Shown here piece after piece: positions 15,807-25,100 of a stretch of 64,000 bases of DNA (positions within the stretch are counted from its first letter, which is position 1; each line of letters starts with the position of its first letter). The DNA comes from Eubacterium oxidoreducens (GTDB taxonomy: Bacteria > Bacillota > Clostridia > Lachnospirales > Lachnospiraceae). Below the pieces are notes generated by a model, which was not told the origin of the DNA, did not search any database, and was given only the letters and a program-made list of their open reading frames with translations. Position numbers and translations under genes: made by a program. The stretch covers positions 1 to 64,000 of the forward strand of contig NZ_FMXR01000018.1 in NCBI RefSeq assembly GCF_900104415.1. The letters run 5' to 3'.

Positions 15807-17868
15807 GAAATTAATCACACTAGGCATATGCGGCGTGCTTGTTATTGCAAGTGCCGGTGCGGGTTTATATAGTATAAAAGCAAATAATACGGATGAGACT
15901 GCGCTTGATACGACCGAAACGGAATCGGTGAAAGAAGATTCAGACGAAAGCGAGCAGGTAGCAGAGGATGAAACCGTCTATGTAATTGCCGGTTCGGATG
16001 GTGAGACAGAGAAAGTAATCGTCAGTGATTGGATTGAAAATGCGATGACACAAGAAGGCGTAAAACAGACTTCTTACAGCATGGATTCAGAAAATGCAAA
16101 GGTCTGGGATACGGATGGAAATGATATTTCCTACAGTGGCAATATCGAAGAGGAGTTGCCGGTAAATCTTAGCGTATCTTATGAACTGGACGGAGAACCG
16201 ATTACAGCAGAAGAGTTGATTGGCAAAAGTGGTCATGTGACGATTCGATTTGATTACGACAATCAGCAGACGCAGACGGTTTCCATTGATGGTAAGGATG
16301 AGACCATCTATGTGCCGTTTATCATGCTGACTGGAACCATGCTGGATAATGATGTATTTTCCAATGTGGAGGTTTCGAATGGTAAGCTGATTAATGATGG
16401 TTCGAGAACCATTGTGGCCGGAATTGCAATGCCGGGACTGCAAGAGGATCTGGCACTTGATCAGGATACGATAGAACTTCCTGATTATGTAGAAATCAGT
16501 GCAGACGTTGAGAATTTTGAAATGCAAAACACGGTTACCGTTGCTTCGAATGAGTTGTTTAGCGACCTTGATACGTCACAATTGGACAGCACACAGGATT
16601 TAGAGGACGCCATGGATCAGCTTACTGAGGCCATGGATCAGCTGCTTGACGGATCATCGCAGTTATATACGGGGCTTAGCACATTACTTGAAAAATCCGA
16701 TACGCTGATTGCTGGTGTTGATAAATTGGCACAAGGGGCAAAACAGTTAGATAGCGGAGCAGATAAGCTTTCGAATGGAACCGATACCCTTTATACGCAG
16801 GTGCATAATAAACTTTATAAGAACATGCCGGCGCTGGTTGAAGGTGTCAGTGATTTAAATAGTGGTGCTAAGAGTGCCAAAGAAGGGGCATCTAAGTTAT
16901 ATGAAGGAACAAAGCAGCTGTCAGAAGGATTAAGCGAGCTTACTACCTATAATGATTCGTTAAATACCGGGGCTAAGGAAGTGTTTGAAACGCTTTTAAC
17001 GGCAGCTAATACACAGATTGCAGCATTAGCTGATTATGGAATTGAAGTACCGACCCTTACAATTGATAACTATAGCACTTCTCTTTCGGGCTTGATTAAA
17101 ACCTTGGGAAGCGATACCTTTAAGAGCGCGCTGAAAAGTAAGGTGGAAGCTGAGGTTGAGGCAAATCGCGATACCATTAAGGCGCAGGTTGAAGAGTCGT
17201 TGGCCGGGGAGGATGAAGATACGATTAATGCGGCAACACAAGCGGCAATCGATAGTATGGTAGAGACAAATTATGAAGCAGCTCTTGCACAAGTGGCAGA
17301 TGTTACGTCACAGCTAGAAGATCTGAAAGCTTCTTTGGATGAGTATAATACCTTTTATACAGGGCTTGCAGATTATACTGCAGGAGTTTCATCCGCAGCA
17401 GATGGCGCTGCAACGATTAATACCAATATGAAGAAATTAAAGCTTGGACTTCGAGATCTTTATAATGGAACGCAGACGCTCCAAAGTGCAACAAAGACGT
17501 TAAATTCCGGAGTAAAGTCGCTTGATCAGGGAACGAAAAAGCTCGATCAAGGAGCGAGTGATTTGAGTGAGGGAATGGAGAAGCTGTATAAGGGAATCTT
17601 CAAGATGGATTCCTCTATGCCGACACTTAAGTCAGCAATTAGCAAGCTGACCGATGGATCAATGCAATTATCGGAGGGACTCAAGCAGTTTGATGAGCAA
17701 GGCATTGAAAAGGTAGTCGACCTTGTGGGCACAGACCTTGCGGATATGTTGACAAGAGCAAAGGCGACAATTGAGGTGGCGAAAAACTATCAATCATTTT
17801 CTGATTTGGAAGATGCAGCCGGCGATGTGACGTTTATTTATGAAACAGATTCTGTGACAGAAGAATAA
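15790..17868 (+). CDS. YhgE/Pip-like secreted coiled-coil protein, partner of the MMPL exporter
   Basis: The protein of 692 residues starts with a membrane anchor or signal segment (about 7-28). An acidic low-complexity stretch, a beta-rich domain (about 70-250) and a long helical region follow. The helical region repeats units such as LAQGAKQLDSGADKLSNGTD and LYEGTKQLSEGLSEL, the glycine-containing heptads typical of YhgE/Pip proteins. The C-terminal membrane domain of YhgE is not seen. It overlaps the exporter gene and has AAGGGGG before its ATG. A role as an extracellular adaptor or channel partner of the pump is inferred from context. The substrate is unknown. Confidence 0.75.
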   Translation: MSKRYKKLITLGICGVLVIASAGAGLYSIKANNTDETALDTTETESVKEDSDESEQVAEDETVYVIAGSDGETEKVIVSDWIENAMTQEGVKQTSYSMDSENAKVWDTDGNDISYSGNIEEELPVNLSVSYELDGEPITAEELIGKSGHVTIRFDYDNQQTQTVSIDGKDETIYVPFIMLTGTMLDNDVFSNVEVSNGKLINDGSRTIVAGIAMPGLQEDLALDQDTIELPDYVEISADVENFEMQNTVTVASNELFSDLDTSQLDSTQDLEDAMDQLTEAMDQLLDGSSQLYTGLSTLLEKSDTLIAGVDKLAQGAKQLDSGADKLSNGTDTLYTQVHNKLYKNMPALVEGVSDLNSGAKSAKEGASKLYEGTKQLSEGLSELTTYNDSLNTGAKEVFETLLTAANTQIAALADYGIEVPTLTIDNYSTSLSGLIKTLGSDTFKSALKSKVEAEVEANRDTIKAQVEESLAGEDEDTINAATQAAIDSMVETNYEAALAQVADVTSQLEDLKASLDEYNTFYTGLADYTAGVSSAADGAATINTNMKKLKLGLRDLYNGTQTLQSATKTLNSGVKSLDQGTKKLDQGASDLSEGMEKLYKGIFKMDSSMPTLKSAISKLTDGSMQLSEGLKQFDEQGIEKVVDLVGTDLADMLTRAKATIEVAKNYQSFSDLEDAAGDVTFIYETDSVTEE

Positions 17869-17882
17869 AAAAGGATAAGTGT

Positions 17883-17921
17883 CGAATGTGGAAAAAGTGC
17901 TTTCTGCATTCGGCATCTTTT
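17883..17921 (+). terminator. Rho-independent terminator after the exporter operon
   Basis: CGAATGTGGAAA pairs with TTTCTGCATTCG around a short loop, followed by a short T-rich tract. Confidence 0.75.
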
Positions 17922-18492
17922 GTTTGGTAAGAAAGTCCTAATTTTGTTAAATGTACAAAAAAATAAAAAAACTATTGATTTCTTCGGTTTTTGTTGTTTT
18001 GCACAAATAAGGAAAAATTATGGAAAAAATTAAGAATTGGTGTTATTTTCGTGTGAAAAACCGGAAAAGTTATCCACAATTAAAAATGGCTTTTTTATCG
18101 AAAAAAATGACTTATACACGGAGTTATCCACTTTATCCACCGAAAATGAGGAGAAAAAACGGTATATACGTGGTATAAGGAACAAACAAGTGTTTTGTTG
18201 AAAATATAAAAAATGACTTTTGGTTTCAGAAAAGTGAAAAATTATCTTGACAATAAAGCAGTGAAACCATTACTGAAATTGTAAAACAATTCAGACAATT
18301 CGGCAGCATGGATATTGCATAAAAAGTTAAGGATTTAGGGTTTATTTTTTTGTGTTTTTGTACTAGAATAGGAAAAAGAAGTAGACATAATGTTTAAAAT
18401 GGCTTTTCGTTTTTGTGAAAGTTGTATATTTTCGGGGAGCCATGACACAAAAACATGTCACAGAAGTAAGTTTTAGTATGGAGGAACGTTCA
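17922..18492. other. Long AT-rich intergenic region with DnaA-box-like sites
   Basis: Nearly 600 bases without a gene, strongly AT-rich. It contains the cluster of DnaA-box-like sites listed separately and a possible promoter near 18341-18369 (TTTATT, 17 bases, TAGAAT) for the CdaR-like gene. No RNA gene was recognised. Confidence 0.6.
18070..18141 (+). promoter_or_regulatory. Cluster of four DnaA-box-like sites
   Basis: Four same-strand sites lie within 72 bases: TTATCCACA at 18070 (perfect DnaA box), TTATACACG at 18112, TTATCCACT at 18124 and TTATCCACC at 18133. The last two are directly adjacent. The flanks are AT-rich. The neighbours are not dnaA or dnaN, so this is unlikely to be the main origin. 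It could be a DnaA-titrating or DnaA-regulated site. Confidence 0.6.
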
Positions 18493-19584
18493 ATGATATC
18501 AAATCAGATACTTCAGAATACGTTAGATGGGTTAAAGGGGATTACACGAATCGACTTATGTGTGATTGACCTGGATGGGAAAATATTAGCGACTACATTC
18601 TCAGAAGCGGAGCAGTATTCCGGTGCGGCACTGGAATTTAGCCAGTCACCGGCTGATTCGCAGACGGTATCAGGTTGTTTGTTTTTTAAAGTCTTTGACG
18701 ATCATCAGTTAGAATACGTACTTTTGGCAAAGAATGAGTCAGATGATGGATATATGATCGGGAAGATTGCTTGTTTTCAGATTCAAAATCTTTTGGTTGC
18801 GTATAAGGAAAGATTTAATAAGGATAATTTTATTAAAAATCTTTTGCTTGATAATCTGCTTTTGGTTGATATCTACAATCGTGCGAAAAAGCTTCATATT
18901 GACACAGAATGTTCACGAGTTGTGTATATTATAGAAATCAATCGCGAAAAAGAAGGAAATGAACTTGAGAAGATCCGTACCTTGTTTGGCGGTAAGAGTA
19001 AGGATTTTGCAACAGCTGTTGATGAGAAGAATATCATTCTTGTAAAAGAAGTTACCGATGAGGATGATATGGATCAGCTCTATAAGAATGCAGAGAGTAT
19101 CATTTCTTTATTTAAAGGTCGCGGAGACGATAAGGATGTGCATATTGCATTTGGTACGGTTGTCGGAGACATCAGAGAAGTATCAAGATCTTATAAGGAA
19201 GCGAAGATGGCGCTTGATGTTGGAAAGATTTTCTTTGAAGAAAGAAATATTATTGCATATCAGGCACTTGGTATCGGCCGTCTTATTTACCAGCTTCCGA
19301 TTCCATTGTGTAAGATGTTTATCAAAGAAATCTTTGATGGCAAGTCACCGGATGAATTTGATGAAGAGACACTTACGACAATCAACAAATTCTTTGAGAA
19401 TAGCCTGAATGTATCTGAGACATCCAGACAGCTTTATATTCACAGAAATACATTGGTGTATCGTCTCGATAAATTGCAAAAAAGTACAGGACTTGATCTT
19501 CGTGTGTTTGAAGATGCAATTACATTCAAGATTGCATTAATGGTAGTAAAGTATATGAAATACATGGAGTCATTAGATTACTAA
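18493..19584 (+). CDS. CdaR/PucR-type transcriptional regulator
   Basis: The protein of 363 residues carries a C-terminal PucR-type helix-turn-helix: NVSETSRQLYIHRNTLVYRL, then DKLQKSTGLDLRVFEDAITF. The N-terminal half contains ITRIDLCVIDLDGKILATTF, consistent with a diacid-recognition-like sensor, followed by a GGDEF-related regulatory domain. CdaR relatives respond to sugar diacids or other metabolites. Here it sits 13 bases before ftsE and may be co-transcribed with the cell-division operon. The start at 18493 has GGAGG 8 bases upstream, whereas earlier in-frame starts lack proper spacing. The ligand is unknown. Confidence 0.8.
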   Translation: MISNQILQNTLDGLKGITRIDLCVIDLDGKILATTFSEAEQYSGAALEFSQSPADSQTVSGCLFFKVFDDHQLEYVLLAKNESDDGYMIGKIACFQIQNLLVAYKERFNKDNFIKNLLLDNLLLVDIYNRAKKLHIDTECSRVVYIIEINREKEGNELEKIRTLFGGKSKDFATAVDEKNIILVKEVTDEDDMDQLYKNAESIISLFKGRGDDKDVHIAFGTVVGDIREVSRSYKEAKMALDVGKIFFEERNIIAYQALGIGRLIYQLPIPLCKMFIKEIFDGKSPDEFDEETLTTINKFFENSLNVSETSRQLYIHRNTLVYRLDKLQKSTGLDLRVFEDAITFKIALMVVKYMKYMESLDY

Positions 19585-19597
19585 ACGGGAGACAGTC

Positions 19598-20284
19598 ATG
19601 ATTAAATTAGAAGGAGTCAGTAAGGAATATATTGCCGGAGTTCCGGCGCTGAACAATGTCAGCTTGCATATCAAACCGGGCGAATTCGTATTCGTTGTAG
19701 GTGATAGCGGATCGGGCAAGTCAACACTTATTAAGCTTTTACTTAAGGAACTAGAACCAACAAGCGGTAGTATCTATATTAATGGAAGAGACTTAGGCGC
19801 AATCGGAAGAAAGCAGATTCCTAAGTATCGAAGAAATATCGGTGTAGTATTTCAAGATTTCAGACTGCTGCGTGATCGCAATGTTTATGAAAATGTTGCG
19901 TTTGCGCAGCGCGTTATTTCTGCGCCGACAAGACAGATCCGCCAGCGTGTGCCGATGATGCTTTCCATGGTAGGCCTGGCTGCGAAGTATAAGTCGAATC
20001 CAAAGCAGTTGTCCGGTGGCGAGCAGCAGCGTGTGGCGATTGCGCGTGCACTTGTAAACAATCCGAAGATTCTTCTGGCAGATGAGCCGACCGGTAACCT
20101 GGATAGTGGTAATGCCTGGGAAATTATGAAGATTCTTGAGGAAGTTAACAGACGTGGAACGACCGTTCTTGTCGTAACGCATAATCTTGAGATTGTGAAG
20201 GCTATGAAAAAACGTGTCATCTCAATGCGCAATGGCGTCGTAGTAGGTGACAACGGACAGGAGGTCTTCGGTTATGAAAATTAG
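19598..20284 (+). CDS. ftsE: Cell-division ABC transporter ATPase FtsE
   Basis: The ATPase of 228 residues has Walker A GDSGSGKST (35-43), signature LSGGEQQR and Walker B ILLADEPTGNLDS. The FtsE hallmark MIKLEGVSKEY and the following ftsX gene identify it. With FtsX it uses ATP to control peptidoglycan hydrolases from the membrane; in Gram-positive bacteria the partners are PcsB- or CwlO-like NlpC/P60 proteins. Such a coiled-coil hydrolase is encoded at 26147-27382. Its end overlaps the ftsX start by 11 bases. Confidence 0.95.
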   Translation: MIKLEGVSKEYIAGVPALNNVSLHIKPGEFVFVVGDSGSGKSTLIKLLLKELEPTSGSIYINGRDLGAIGRKQIPKYRRNIGVVFQDFRLLRDRNVYENVAFAQRVISAPTRQIRQRVPMMLSMVGLAAKYKSNPKQLSGGEQQRVAIARALVNNPKILLADEPTGNLDSGNAWEIMKILEEVNRRGTTVLVVTHNLEIVKAMKKRVISMRNGVVVGDNGQEVFGYEN

Positions 20285-21182
20285 TACAGTTCTTTATTCA
20301 TTAAAACAAGGAACGAAGAATATCTGGAGAAATAAGATGTTCTCGCTTGCTTCAGTAGCTACGATGGCGGCATGTATCTTCTTGTTTGGAATATTTTATT
20401 CCATTGTTGTGAATATGCAGTCGATTGTGCAAAAGGCAGAAGAAGGCGTTGCGGTAACGGTATTCTTTGAGGAAGGAATCACAGACGATCAGATTGCAGC
20501 CATTGAGGAAGCAATTAAGTCGCGCGCCGAAGTGGAAAAATATGAATATGTTTCGGCTGAGCAGGCGTGGGAAGACTTTAAGGAAACTTATTTTGAAGGA
20601 AAGGAAGAACTTGCAGAAGGCTATGAAGAAGATAATCCTCTGGCTAATGATGCGAACTTCCAGATTTATTTAAATGATGTGTCTATGCAGGATTCACTTG
20701 TCACTTATCTAGAATCGTTAGATGGAGTGCGAGAGGTTAACCAGTCAGAGATGGCAGCGCATACGCTGACCGATTTTAATTCTTTGATTGCTTATATCTC
20801 AATTGCAATCATTATTATCCTGCTTGCAGTATCGATCTTTTTGATTAGCAATACGGTTACGGTAGGTATTGCGGTTCGAAAGGAAGAGATTGGCATCATG
20901 AAATTGATAGGTGCGACCGATTTCTTTGTCCGTGCACCATTCTTGTTTGAAGGAATTTTGATTGGAATTGTCGGTTCGATTATCCCACTTGTGATTTTGT
21001 TTTTCCTATATAAGAGGGTAGTGGCATATATCATCGGCAAGTTCAATTTCTTAAGTGGGATTATGGATTTCCTCCCGGCACACTCTGTATTTGCGGTGCT
21101 TGTCCCGGTGGGATTAATACTAGGAATAGGAATAGGATTTGTGGGAAGTCGTCTGACCATCCATAAACACTTAAGGGTATAA
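20274..21182 (+). CDS. ftsX: Cell-division ABC transporter permease FtsX
   Basis: The protein of 302 residues has an N-terminal membrane segment (MFSLASVATMAACIFLFGIF) and an extracellular domain of about 110 residues (AVTVFFEEGITDDQ and onward). Three C-terminal membrane segments follow, with the MacB/FtsX-type cytoplasmic motif VRKEEIGIMKLIGATDFFVR. The extracellular loop normally contacts the hydrolase partner. The start at 20274 is preceded by AGGAGG inside ftsE, showing coupled expression. It is followed 3 bases later by the ctpA-like gene. Confidence 0.95.
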   Translation: MKISTVLYSLKQGTKNIWRNKMFSLASVATMAACIFLFGIFYSIVVNMQSIVQKAEEGVAVTVFFEEGITDDQIAAIEEAIKSRAEVEKYEYVSAEQAWEDFKETYFEGKEELAEGYEEDNPLANDANFQIYLNDVSMQDSLVTYLESLDGVREVNQSEMAAHTLTDFNSLIAYISIAIIIILLAVSIFLISNTVTVGIAVRKEEIGIMKLIGATDFFVRAPFLFEGILIGIVGSIIPLVILFFLYKRVVAYIIGKFNFLSGIMDFLPAHSVFAVLVPVGLILGIGIGFVGSRLTIHKHLRV

Positions 21183-21185
21183 GTT

Positions 21186-22565
21186 ATGTTTGGAAAAAAA
21201 GAGAATACGAATAAGATAGAAGAGGCAAAAGAAGAAACGCAGCCTGTAGAGCTTCCTATGGAAGAAGCACAGCCGGATGCAGAAGAACTTGCGATAAGGG
21301 AAATGGTCGGCAGATCCATGAAAAAGATTGGATTTGCACAGGGAATCATGCTAGGCGTTGTGATTGCGATTGCAGCATCGATGGTAACAGGGCTTTTGGT
21401 TATGAAGACGGGCAATCTAGGACCGTTTCAGCTAGCAGAAGCCGGCACGACTTCGGAGGAAGACAGTGATAGTTCTTCGGATTCGTCGATCTTAGATACC
21501 GCAACGCAGCAAAAGCTAGAGGTGCTCTATAAATATCTGAACCAGTATTATTATGAAGATTTAGATGTTGATGATCTGCAAGAAGGCTTGTTTGCAGGGC
21601 TGCTTGAAGGTGCCGGAGATACTTATACACGGTATTATACGGCAGAAGAATACGAAGAATTACAAGAGTCAACATCCGGAACATTTTATGGAATTGGGGC
21701 GCTTCTTTATCAGGACGAGACGACAAAACAGGTAATTATCGATAAGATTTATGACGGATCCGGCGCACAGGAGGCCGGTCTTGAAGTGGGCGATGTTATT
21801 AAAAGCGCCGATGGATATAAAGCGACTTCGATGGAACTTTCGGATTTCGTACAACATGTAAGAGGCGAGGAAGGTTCTATGGTTGAACTGGTTATCAGCC
21901 GTGACGGAGAAGAGATGACGCTTGAGGTGGAGCGTAAGGAAGTTGAAGAAGTCAGTGTTACGAGTCAGATGCTGACGGATGAAATTGCTTTGATCACCAT
22001 ATCGGAATTTACGGAAGTGACAACGGAGCAATACGAAGAAGAAATCGCAAGCGTAAAAGAGCAGGGTGCAAAAGCCGTAATCTTTGATGTGCGTTCTAAT
22101 CCGGGTGGTACGGTATCGTCAGTGACTGAGATTTTGGATGATATCCTTCCGGAAGGAACGGTTGTTTATACCGAGGATAAAGACGGCGAGAGAACCGATT
22201 ATACCTCTGATGCGGAGAATTATCTGGATATGCCGATGGCAGTATTGGTGAATGGAAGCAGTGCAAGCGCAGCAGAGATTTTTGCCGGTGCGATTCGTGA
22301 TTTTGATTATGGAACCTTGATTGGAACTACGACGTATGGTAAGGGAATCGTGCAGACGATTCTTCCATTTACGGATGGCAGTGCAATCAAATTAACGACA
22401 GCAACTTATTATACACCAAGTGGTGAGTGCATTCATGAAAAGGGCATCACACCGGATGTAGAACTTGAGTATGAATATACCGGAAGTGATGAAGAGTATG
22501 AATATACGAAGGACAATCAGGTTGCTAAGGCAATTAAAGTTCTGAAAAAAGAATTGGCACAATAA
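21186..22565 (+). CDS. S41 family C-terminal processing peptidase (CtpA-like)
   Basis: The protein of 459 residues has a cytoplasmic acidic N-terminus, one membrane anchor (about 55-78), a PDZ domain (LLYQDETTKQVIIDKIYDGSGAQEAGLEVGDVI in the surrounding region) and an S41 serine protease domain. The Ser-Lys dyad is S361 (NGSSASAAEIF) and K386 (TTYGKGIVQ). It cleaves C-terminal regions of exported proteins outside the membrane. Placement directly after ftsX suggests a role in processing wall hydrolases or other division-related proteins. This gene order is common in Clostridia. Confidence 0.9.
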   Translation: MFGKKENTNKIEEAKEETQPVELPMEEAQPDAEELAIREMVGRSMKKIGFAQGIMLGVVIAIAASMVTGLLVMKTGNLGPFQLAEAGTTSEEDSDSSSDSSILDTATQQKLEVLYKYLNQYYYEDLDVDDLQEGLFAGLLEGAGDTYTRYYTAEEYEELQESTSGTFYGIGALLYQDETTKQVIIDKIYDGSGAQEAGLEVGDVIKSADGYKATSMELSDFVQHVRGEEGSMVELVISRDGEEMTLEVERKEVEEVSVTSQMLTDEIALITISEFTEVTTEQYEEEIASVKEQGAKAVIFDVRSNPGGTVSSVTEILDDILPEGTVVYTEDKDGERTDYTSDAENYLDMPMAVLVNGSSASAAEIFAGAIRDFDYGTLIGTTTYGKGIVQTILPFTDGSAIKLTTATYYTPSGECIHEKGITPDVELEYEYTGSDEEYEYTKDNQVAKAIKVLKKELAQ

Positions 22566-22594
22566 GCCAATCAGTATAAGAAAGAGGTGATTAA

Positions 22595-23690
22595 ATGGTT
22601 GAACTTGATGAGTTCAAAACGCGCCTTGGTGCGCTGACAAAGCCATGTAATGATTTGAGGGATGCACTTTGACCTCGCGAGCAAAAAAGAGCGGGTTGAA
22701 GAGCTAGAAAGGCTTATGGAGGCTCCTGATTTTTGGGAGGATGCGCAAAAAGCGCAGATGCAGTCAAAAGAATTAAAAGATCTAAAAGATGACATTGAGA
22801 CATTTGATAAGATTGAATCTTCTTATGAAGATATTGAAACCCTGATTGAAATGGGATATGAAGAAGAGGATGAAAGTCTGATTTCGGAGATTGATCAGGA
22901 GCTTAATGCACTGGAAAAAACAATCGAGAGTATTCGGATTAAAACGCTTCTTAGCGGGGAATACGATAAGAGCAATGCGATTGTATCTCTTCACGCGGGT
23001 GCCGGTGGAACGGAGTCTTGCGATTGGGCGAGTATGCTGTATCGCATGTATACCAGATGGGCGCAGGACAAGGGATTTGCAGTGACGGTGCTTGATTATC
23101 TTGATGGTGATGAGGCCGGGATTAAGTCGATTACATTTGAGGTGGCAGGAACGAATGCTTATGGATATCTAAAGTCAGAAAAGGGTGTGCACAGACTCGT
23201 AAGAATCTCGCCATTTAATGCAGCGGGAAAGAGGCAGACGTCTTTTGTGTCTTGCGATGTAATGCCGGATATAGAGGAAGATATTGATATCGAAATTAAG
23301 GATGATGAGATTCGTGTAGATACTTATCGCTCAAGTGGTGCCGGTGGTCAGCATATTAACAAGACTTCTTCGGCAATTCGAATCACACATCTTCCGACGG
23401 GAATTGTGGTGCAATGCCAAAATGAGCGTTCACAGCACATGAACAAAGACAAGGCGATGCAGATGTTAAAGGCAAAGCTTTATCTTCTCGAGCAGGAGAA
23501 AAAGGCGAGGGAAGCGCAGGAGATTCGTGGCGAAGTTACTGAAATTGGATGGGGAAATCAGATTCGCTCCTATGTCTTACAGCCATATACGATGGTGAAA
23601 GATCATCGTACAAATGCGCAAAATACAAATGCGCAGGCAGTATTAGACGGAGATTTGGATCTTTTTATCAATGCATTTTTAGCACAATAA
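22595..23690 (+). CDS. prfB: Peptide chain release factor 2 (programmed +1 frameshift)
   Basis: RF2 recognises UGA and UAA stop codons and triggers release of the finished protein. The gene begins at 22595 (MVELDEFKTRLGAL, typical of RF2). It runs into an in-frame TGA at 22670-22672, right after CTT, and continues in the +1 frame with GAC. The full product has about 364 residues, with the peptide-release motif GGQ at 250-252 and the RF2-specific SPF tripeptide in VRISPFNAAG. The frameshift lets RF2 control its own level: when RF2 is scarce, ribosomes shift at the UGA. A GAGG sequence lies just upstream of the slip site. Confidence 0.95.
22657..22673 (+). promoter_or_regulatory. prfB +1 frameshift site
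   Basis: The sequence GAGGGATGCACTTTGAC contains an internal Shine-Dalgarno-like GAGGG followed by the slip sequence CTT TGA C. This matches the layout of known prfB frameshift sites, though the spacing is about 5 bases rather than the 3 seen in E. coli. Confidence 0.9.
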
Positions 23691-23692
23691 GA

Positions 23693-23733
23693 AACCGCAG
23701 CACGTTGTTGTACAACGGTATGCTGCGGTTTTT
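23693..23733. terminator. Rho-independent terminator after prfB
   Basis: AACCGCAGCA pairs with TGCTGCGGTT, with a second inner stem (TTGTACAA) in the loop and a T-run after it. It may also end the converging plsC-like transcript. Confidence 0.85.
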
Positions 23734-23749
23734 GACGTCTCTATGAAAG

Positions 23750-24490
23750 TTATCGGCACAAGGATTGGTTTTTGATTAACATTTCCTGGATGGTTTTTTG
23801 CATATATGTTCCAAGATGTTTTTTGGTTTCCTTGTCTAGTTCGCTTAAATCAATTGGTTTTCCATATTCTACAATAACGCTGCATGGCTTTACATACGGA
23901 AGATGCGCTTCAAAGATTTCTCTGGTTCCTAAGATGGCAACCGGAATGACTTTGCATTTGGCTTTTTCTGCCATCTTAAAGCTGCCTTCGTGAAAGGGAA
24001 GCAAGATGTGATCGCTTCCCTTGCCGCGTGTTCCTTCAGGGAAGATAAAGATGCTGATGCCGTGCTTTAAAAGGTCAACGCCTTTTAAGACGCAGCGAAG
24101 AGCAGCTTTCATATCATTGCGGCTCATAAACAGACAGTGAAGACGATACATCCAGTTTTTAAGAAGTGGAACACTTTCGATGGAATCTTTTGCTACATAG
24201 CCGGTTCGCATCTTCATGTGCGAATACGTAATCAGAATATCAAACCAGCTTCTGTGATTGCCGACAAACAAAACGGCTTCATCGGTTGGCAGATATTCCT
24301 CACCGATGATGGTCTGTCTAACCCCGCAGATCTTTAAGATGCAGCGAAATGCCCACTGGACAAAGTGGAGGCATCGAAGGTCTGAGGCTTCCTGGTTGTG
24401 TTTGGCAAGTAGCCACTCGATAAACAGCACGGGAATTGCCAAGACTAAAAAAAGGATTGCAAATAGAAATCCGAAAATTGTTCTTATCAT
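23750..24490 (-). CDS. plsC: 1-acyl-sn-glycerol-3-phosphate acyltransferase (PlsC family)
   Basis: The protein of 246 residues has an N-terminal membrane segment (MIRTIFGFLFAILFLVLAIP) and the glycerolipid acyltransferase motifs NHRSWFD (HX4D) and FPEGTRG. It adds the second acyl chain to lysophosphatidic acid at the membrane, giving phosphatidic acid for phospholipids. The start at 24490 is chosen because GAGG lies 8 bases upstream; an ATG 21 bases earlier has no such site. It converges with prfB. Confidence 0.9.
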   Translation of the reverse strand: MIRTIFGFLFAILFLVLAIPVLFIEWLLAKHNQEASDLRCLHFVQWAFRCILKICGVRQTIIGEEYLPTDEAVLFVGNHRSWFDILITYSHMKMRTGYVAKDSIESVPLLKNWMYRLHCLFMSRNDMKAALRCVLKGVDLLKHGISIFIFPEGTRGKGSDHILLPFHEGSFKMAEKAKCKVIPVAILGTREIFEAHLPYVKPCSVIVEYGKPIDLSELDKETKKHLGTYMQKTIQEMLIKNQSLCR

Positions 24491-24638
24491 ATAATAACCT
24501 CTTTGTTTCACATTTTGTTATAGTTTAGCATATTTTTTGTTGGAACAAAAGTAAAGTCCAAATCAAAGTGAGATAACAAGATATTGGGAGCGGATTTGAA
24601 AAAAAGAACGAAATGTTGTGATTTGAAGCCGCTAACAG

Positions 24639-24667
24639 TTGACTTTGGGGTGGTAAAGTGGTACCAT
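24639..24667 (+). promoter_or_regulatory. Promoter of veg
   Basis: TTGACT (24639-24644), 17 bases, TACCAT (24662-24667), with a TGG just before the -10 box (extended -10). The start would be about 37 bases before the ATG. Confidence 0.7.
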
Positions 24668-24710
24668 TTACGTATAAATCATAAAGATAAGAAAAGAGGG
24701 GTATATTAAT

Positions 24711-24953
24711 ATGTCTAATTCTGATTTTTGCAAAGTGCGTGAGTCGGTACGATCACAGTTAGGTAATAAAGTAATGATTAAGCAAGACCGCGGAAGAAAT
24801 CGCATTGAAATTCAGGAAGGCATTCTGCAGAATGCATATCCAAGCGTATTTACAATTCTGATTGAGAATAGAAGAAATACGAATCCACCGCAGTTGTTAT
24901 CCTTTAGCTATACAGATATCATTACCAAGGAGATTCGAATGAAGCTTTGCTAG
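24711..24953 (+). CDS. veg: Veg family protein
   Basis: The protein of 80 residues contains VRSQLGNKVMIKQDRGRNRI, then EGILQNAYPSVFTILI, and ends with SFSYTDIITKEIRM. This follows the Veg pattern of small, highly expressed Firmicutes proteins, which in B. subtilis promote biofilm formation by counteracting a repressor. The fold is a small SH3-like barrel. It has its own promoter and terminator and is monocistronic. Confidence 0.9.
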   Translation: MSNSDFCKVRESVRSQLGNKVMIKQDRGRNRIEIQEGILQNAYPSVFTILIENRRNTNPPQLLSFSYTDIITKEIRMKLC

Positions 24954-24964
24954 TGAGAATGAGA

Positions 24965-25005
24965 AGCCATCTGTCAGACTAATCTGTTTGGCAGAGGGCT
25001 TTTAT
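24965..25005 (+). terminator. Rho-independent terminator after veg
   Basis: An imperfect stem (AGCCATCTGTC with GGCAGAGGGCT) is followed by TTTT. Confidence 0.75.
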
Positions 25006-25100
25006 TATTGAGTGAATTATTGTATAATGTCATGAGTATGGCCTACGTCTGTTGGCTAGGGGTTAGGCGTTAGGGAAAGGTTTTTAAGGAGAATGACAAT

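Noticed and set aside
18070-18141. Main replication origin at the DnaA-box cluster
   Set aside because: Neither dnaA nor dnaN is next to it, only four boxes are present, and no clear unwinding element with ordered repeats is visible. A regulatory or titrating cluster is more likely.
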